The translations under genes and the position numbers were made by a program. 7,663 nt of DNA. Source: Maricaulis sp. GTDB taxonomy: Bacteria; Pseudomonadota; Alphaproteobacteria; Caulobacterales; Maricaulaceae. The stretch is from NCBI GenBank assembly GCA_002694345.1, contig NZLV01000179.1, positions 1 to 7,663 on the forward strand, given 5' to 3'. The notes beneath the pieces were generated by a model. That model was not told where the DNA came from. It made no database searches and saw nothing but the letters and a program-made list of their open reading frames with translations. Shown here piece after piece: positions 5,032-7,663 of this stretch. Each line of letters begins with the position of its first letter. The stretch's first letter is position 1.

Positions 5032-5232
5032 ATGGCCAAGGCTGATTTCGCCCTGCGCGTCGTTGCCAAGTCTGCCCTTCTGTGGCTGACGGCGGCCCTC
5101 CTGTTTGCGTCTGTCTTCGGCGCCCTGTTCTCGGCCCGCCCGTCCGGCCCATCCCTGTTGATCGCCGAATCCTCCCAGTCGACGAGTCCGGAAGCGGGTT
5201 TCGAATACGCTGCAGCCGAGATTGCAAACTAG
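5032..5232 (+). CDS. Small single-helix exported or membrane protein, unknown
   Basis: The 66-residue product begins MAKADFALRVVAKSALLWLT and has one hydrophobic helix at about 13–33 (KSALLWLTAALLFASVFGAL). An FSARPSG junction follows that could be cut after FSA by signal peptidase, then a short polar, acidic tail rich in Ser, Ala and Glu. It has no cysteine and no domain I recognise. AGAGGA (5019–5024) lies seven bases before ATG 5032, a good ribosome-binding site, and codon use matches the neighbours. It stands alone between two gaps of about 200 bp; the upstream gap carries the GANTC cluster. If the helix is cleaved, the mature peptide would be only about 31 residues. Confidence 0.65.
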   Translation: MAKADFALRVVAKSALLWLTAALLFASVFGALFSARPSGPSLLIAESSQSTSPEAGFEYAAAEIAN

Positions 5233-5251
5233 TCCGCCACCACGCTCCGGC

Positions 5252-5280
5252 TTGACTCTTTTCCACACCCCGCGTATTGC
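5252..5280 (+). promoter_or_regulatory. Probable ffh promoter
   Basis: TTGACT (5252–5257), 17 bases, then TATTGC (5275–5280) give a good -35 match with ideal spacing and a partial -10 match. The -35 box overlaps a GACTC motif (5254–5258), a possible CcrM site. Transcription would start near 5287 and leave a leader of about 170 bases before ffh. A small hairpin, CAAGC (5296–5300) with GCTTG (5307–5311) followed by TCTT, lies at the start of that leader; it might instead end transcripts from upstream. Confidence 0.5.
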
Positions 5281-5350
5281 CCCGCCTTCATCACGCAAGC
5301 TTGCACGCTTGTCTTACCGGCACATCCGTCCCACCTGACGGGGGAGGCCG

Positions 5351-5388
5351 GCGAGAACCCTGCTCGGCGAAGGTTTCGCTCAGCGGGG
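5351..5388 (+). ncRNA. Possible structured element in the ffh mRNA leader
   Basis: In the gene-free stretch 5233–5458, GCGA-g-AACC (5351–5359) can pair with GGTTTCGC (5372–5379), eight pairs with one bulged G. The loop segment CTGCT (5360–5364) can pair with AGCGG downstream (5382–5386), which is the topology of an H-type pseudoknot. With CC at 5358–5359 added, the second helix would compete with the first. It does not match an RNA class I recognise, and the bacterial SRP RNA signature is absent. Confidence 0.3.
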
Positions 5389-5458
5389 CTGATCTGCTTT
5401 GTGCGGTCGGGTTCGTGCGCAGGCCTTGTCGGGATGAAGCGGACTGAAGGACGAACGC

Positions 5459-7009
5459 ATGTTCGATGCACTGACAGAAAGACTGGGCGGAGTCTTCGAC
5501 AAGCTCACCGGGCGCGGTGTGCTGTCGGAGAAGGACGTCGATGCGGCGCTGCGCGAGATCCGCGTCGCCCTGCTCGAGGCCGATGTGGCCCTGCCGGTCG
5601 TCAAGTCAGCCGTCAACCAGATCAAGGAACGCGCCGTCGGCGAGGATGTCATCCGTGCCGTCGCTCCGGGCCAGCAAGTCGTCAAGATCGTCCACGACGC
5701 GCTCGTTGACCTTCTGGGCGGCGAAGGCGAGCCGGAAGGTCTCGCCCTGGAAGGTGAACCGCCGGTCGCGATCCTGATGGCCGGTCTGCAGGGCTCGGGC
5801 AAGACCACCACGTCTGCCAAGCTCGCCAAGCGTATTTCCGAACGTCACAAGAAAAAGGTCCTGCTGGCCTCGCTCGACACGCGCCGTCCGGCCGCGATGG
5901 AGCAGCTCCAGCAGCTGGCGGGCCAGGTGGATGTTGCCTTCCTGCCGATCGTGAAAGGCCAGAAGGCGGTCGATATCGCCAAGCGCGCCATGACGGCCGG
6001 CAAGCTGCAGGGCTTTGACGTCGTCATCCTCGATACCGCGGGCCGCACCTCGATCGACGAGGACATGATGTCCGAGGCGCAGGCCATCGCGAACGCGACC
6101 CGGCCGCGCGAAACCCTGCTGGTCGCCGACGCGCTGACCGGTCAGGATGCCGTGGAGACGGCGAAGCGCTTCCATGAACGCCTGCCGCTGACCGGTCTTG
6201 TCCTGACACGGATGGATGGTGATGGCCGTGGCGGTGCCGCGCTCTCCATGCGCCATGTCACCGGCCTGCCGATCAAGTTCCTCGGCGTTTCCGAAAAGCC
6301 CGACGGGCTGGACGCGTTCGACGCCAAACGCCTCGCCGGCCGCATTCTGGGCCGCGGCGATATCGTCTCCCTGGTCGAGAAGGCCGCGCAGGAGGTCGAT
6401 GAGGAAAAAGCCGCCCGCATGGCCAAGAAGATGGCCAAGGGCAAGTTCGACCTGGAAGACCTGCGCGAACAATTCGGCCAGCTCAAGAAAATGGGCGGTT
6501 TGGGCGGCATCATGGGCATGCTGCCCGGCATGAACAAGAAAATGCAGGCCCAGGCCTCCGCTGCCGGCATGGACGACAAGATGCTGACGCGCCAGGAGGC
6601 GATCATCCTGTCGATGACGCCGCAGGAGCGCGCCAAGCCGGAAATCCTCAAGGCCTCCCGCAAGAAGCGTATCGCCGCCGGTTCCGGCGTGACGGTCGCC
6701 GACGTGAACAAGCTGATCAAGATGCACCGCCAGATGGCCGACATGATGAAGAAGGTCGGCAAGAAGGGGCGCGGTGGTCTGGCGGGTATGATGGGCGGAA
6801 TGCCCGGTGGCATGCCGCCTGGCATGGCGGGCATGAACCCGGCCGATATGGGCGCTGCCACACAGGATCTGCTCGGCGGCAAGGCGCCGTCGGGTGCCAA
6901 TCTGCCGGGGCTGGGCTCCGGAAATTCCAAACCTGCCTCCCTGCCCGGTCTGGGCGGAGGGGCTCCGCTCGGTCCCGATGGTCTGCCCATCGGTCTGCCG
7001 AGAAAGTAA
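5459..7009 (+). CDS. ffh: Signal recognition particle GTPase Ffh (SRP54)
   Basis: The 516-residue product binds the SRP RNA and signal sequences of nascent membrane proteins and, with FtsY, delivers ribosomes to the translocon. The N domain covers about 1–90 (LREIRVALLEADVALPVV). The G domain shows GLQGSGKTT (109–117), DTRRPAAMEQL (140–150), DTAGR (192–196), TRMDGDGRGG (250–259) and GVSEKPDGLDAF (276–287). The M domain (about 328–435) has the LGGIMGMLPGM finger loop and the RNA-binding SRKKRIAAGSG (400–410). G4 is TRMD rather than TKxD, and G5 has GVSEK rather than the common GVGEK. A Gly/Met/Pro-rich tail (about 436–516) makes it some 60 residues longer than the E. coli protein. GAAGGA (5446–5451) precedes ATG 5459. 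rpsP follows after 37 bp, probably co-transcribed. Confidence 0.98.
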   Translation: MFDALTERLGGVFDKLTGRGVLSEKDVDAALREIRVALLEADVALPVVKSAVNQIKERAVGEDVIRAVAPGQQVVKIVHDALVDLLGGEGEPEGLALEGEPPVAILMAGLQGSGKTTTSAKLAKRISERHKKKVLLASLDTRRPAAMEQLQQLAGQVDVAFLPIVKGQKAVDIAKRAMTAGKLQGFDVVILDTAGRTSIDEDMMSEAQAIANATRPRETLLVADALTGQDAVETAKRFHERLPLTGLVLTRMDGDGRGGAALSMRHVTGLPIKFLGVSEKPDGLDAFDAKRLAGRILGRGDIVSLVEKAAQEVDEEKAARMAKKMAKGKFDLEDLREQFGQLKKMGGLGGIMGMLPGMNKKMQAQASAAGMDDKMLTRQEAIILSMTPQERAKPEILKASRKKRIAAGSGVTVADVNKLIKMHRQMADMMKKVGKKGRGGLAGMMGGMPGGMPPGMAGMNPADMGAATQDLLGGKAPSGANLPGLGSGNSKPASLPGLGGGAPLGPDGLPIGLPRK

Positions 7010-7046
7010 TCGCGTTATTCAGAACTGACTTTGAAGGACTCACACA

Positions 7047-7514
7047 ATGGCTCTGAAAATCCGTCTCGCCCGTGGTGGCGCCAAGAAGCGTCCCTACTAC
7101 CGTATCGTCGTTGCTGACAGCCGCGCCCCGCGCGATGGCCGTTTCATCGAGAAGGTCGGTTCCTACAACCCGATGCTGCCGAAAGATGGCCAGCGCGTGT
7201 CCCTGGACATGGAAAAGATCAAGGCCTGGATCGCCAAGGGCGCCCAGCCGACCGATCGCGTCGGCCGTTTCATCCACGACGCCGAAGCCGGTGCTTGGGC
7301 CTGGGAAAAGGGCAATAACCCGAAGAAGGCCGAGCCGGGCATCAAGGCCAAGGAACGCCTGGCTGAAAAAGCCGAGAAGGAAGCCGAGCTGAAGGCTGCC
7401 CAGGAAGAAGCCGAAGCGGCTGCCAAGGCTGAAGCCGAAGCCCCGGCCGAAGAAGAAGCTCCGGCTGAAGAGGCTCCGGCCGAAGCCGCTGCTGAAGAAG
7501 AAAAGTCCGAATAG
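7047..7514 (+). CDS. rpsP: 30S ribosomal protein S16 with long acidic tail
   Basis: The 155-residue product is a 30S subunit protein needed for assembly of the 16S rRNA 5' domain. The conserved core is residues 1–80: MALKIRLARGGAKKRPYYRI, DSRAPRDGRFIEKVGSYNP and the tail of the fold QPTDRVGRFI. E. coli S16 is about 82 residues. Here residues about 93–155 form a low-complexity extension: a Lys/Glu/Ala helix (KAKERLAEKAEKEAELKAA) then almost pure Ala/Glu/Pro repeats ending EEEKSE. C-terminal extensions are known in alphaproteobacterial S16. AAGGA (7034–7038) lies eight bases before ATG 7047. It follows ffh closely; rimM, trmD and rplS would be expected beyond the window. Confidence 0.98.
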   Translation: MALKIRLARGGAKKRPYYRIVVADSRAPRDGRFIEKVGSYNPMLPKDGQRVSLDMEKIKAWIAKGAQPTDRVGRFIHDAEAGAWAWEKGNNPKKAEPGIKAKERLAEKAEKEAELKAAQEEAEAAAKAEAEAPAEEEAPAEEAPAEAAAEEEKSE

Positions 7515-7535
7515 GATTTTTCTGACGCCGTTGAC

Positions 7536-7658
7536 CCATCCTTCCCCTTGATGGAGAAGGTGGGCCAGCGCGCAGCGCTGGGTCGGAAGGGGTGCATCCC
7601 GGAGGGATCATTCTCCGGGCACCTCGCCTCCACCCACTCCACCGCGCATTCGCGCGGT
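7536..7658. repeat. Dense palindromic intergenic repeat, REP-like
   Basis: After rpsP the DNA is packed with stems. CCATC (7536–7540) pairs with GATGG (7550–7554), and CCCCTT (7544–7549) with AAGGGG (7587–7592). Inside the latter lies CCAGCGC (7565–7571) with GCGCTGG (7575–7581). CCCGGAG (7598–7604) pairs with CTCCGGG (7613–7619), extended by GGTG (7591–7594) with CACC (7620–7623). ACCGCGC (7641–7647) pairs with GCGCGGT (7652–7658). Overall it resembles the dispersed CCTTCCCC/GGAGAAGGTGG-type intergenic repeats I recall from alphaproteobacterial genomes. Other copies cannot be seen here. A TTTTT run (7517–7521) just after the stop has no hairpin before it. The element is cut off by the window edge. 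Confidence 0.6.
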
Positions 7659-7663
7659 CCCCC

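Noticed and set aside
5233..5458. Possible SRP (4.5S) RNA gene next to ffh
   Set aside because: The conserved GGAAGnAGCA tetraloop region and its GUCAGG partner are absent on both strands.
5606..6727. Minus-strand open frame of 373 codons opposite ffh
   Set aside because: Antisense shadow of a highly conserved gene; no family motif.

Overview
The window is from a GC-rich alphaproteobacterium. The gene order ffh–rpsP, the OxyR/AhpC/AhpD set without ahpF, the extended S16 protein and sparse GANTC sites fit the Caulobacterales/Maricaulales/Hyphomonadaceae side of the class. The genus is not proven here; a Maricaulis-like bacterium is my best guess. No mobile element, CRISPR array, tRNA or rRNA was seen, and no clearly new multi-gene system is present. 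The interest lies mainly in the regulatory DNA between ordinary genes.

Left block (1–1957): a peroxide-defence unit. A LysR-type regulator, very probably OxyR, runs leftward off the window edge. It is divergent from ahpC (two-cysteine peroxiredoxin), which is followed by ahpD (CxxC thiol oxidoreductase that recycles AhpC). A perfect OxyR-like palindrome lies in the 130-bp divergent region. It covers the likely oxyR -10 box and abuts the likely ahpC -35 box, so one site could repress oxyR and activate ahpC. A strong stem-loop separates ahpC from ahpD.

Middle block (1958–4832): a structured intergenic region leads into a 100-residue two-helix membrane protein, whose TATAAT box is so close to the ATG that its mRNA should be leaderless. 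Then come a DAACS-family dicarboxylate/acidic amino acid symporter, a close-following 207-residue cysteine-rich membrane-anchored protein of unknown function, and a 106-residue membrane protein that probably starts at TTG.

Right block (4833–7663): a 199-bp gap holds three clustered GANTC (CcrM methylation) motifs upstream of a 66-residue single-helix protein. After another structured gap come ffh (SRP GTPase) and rpsP (ribosomal protein S16), the usual start of the ffh–rpsP–rimM–trmD–rplS cluster. Both proteins carry long low-complexity C-terminal extensions. The window ends in a dense set of palindromes resembling the dispersed intergenic repeats of alphaproteobacterial genomes.
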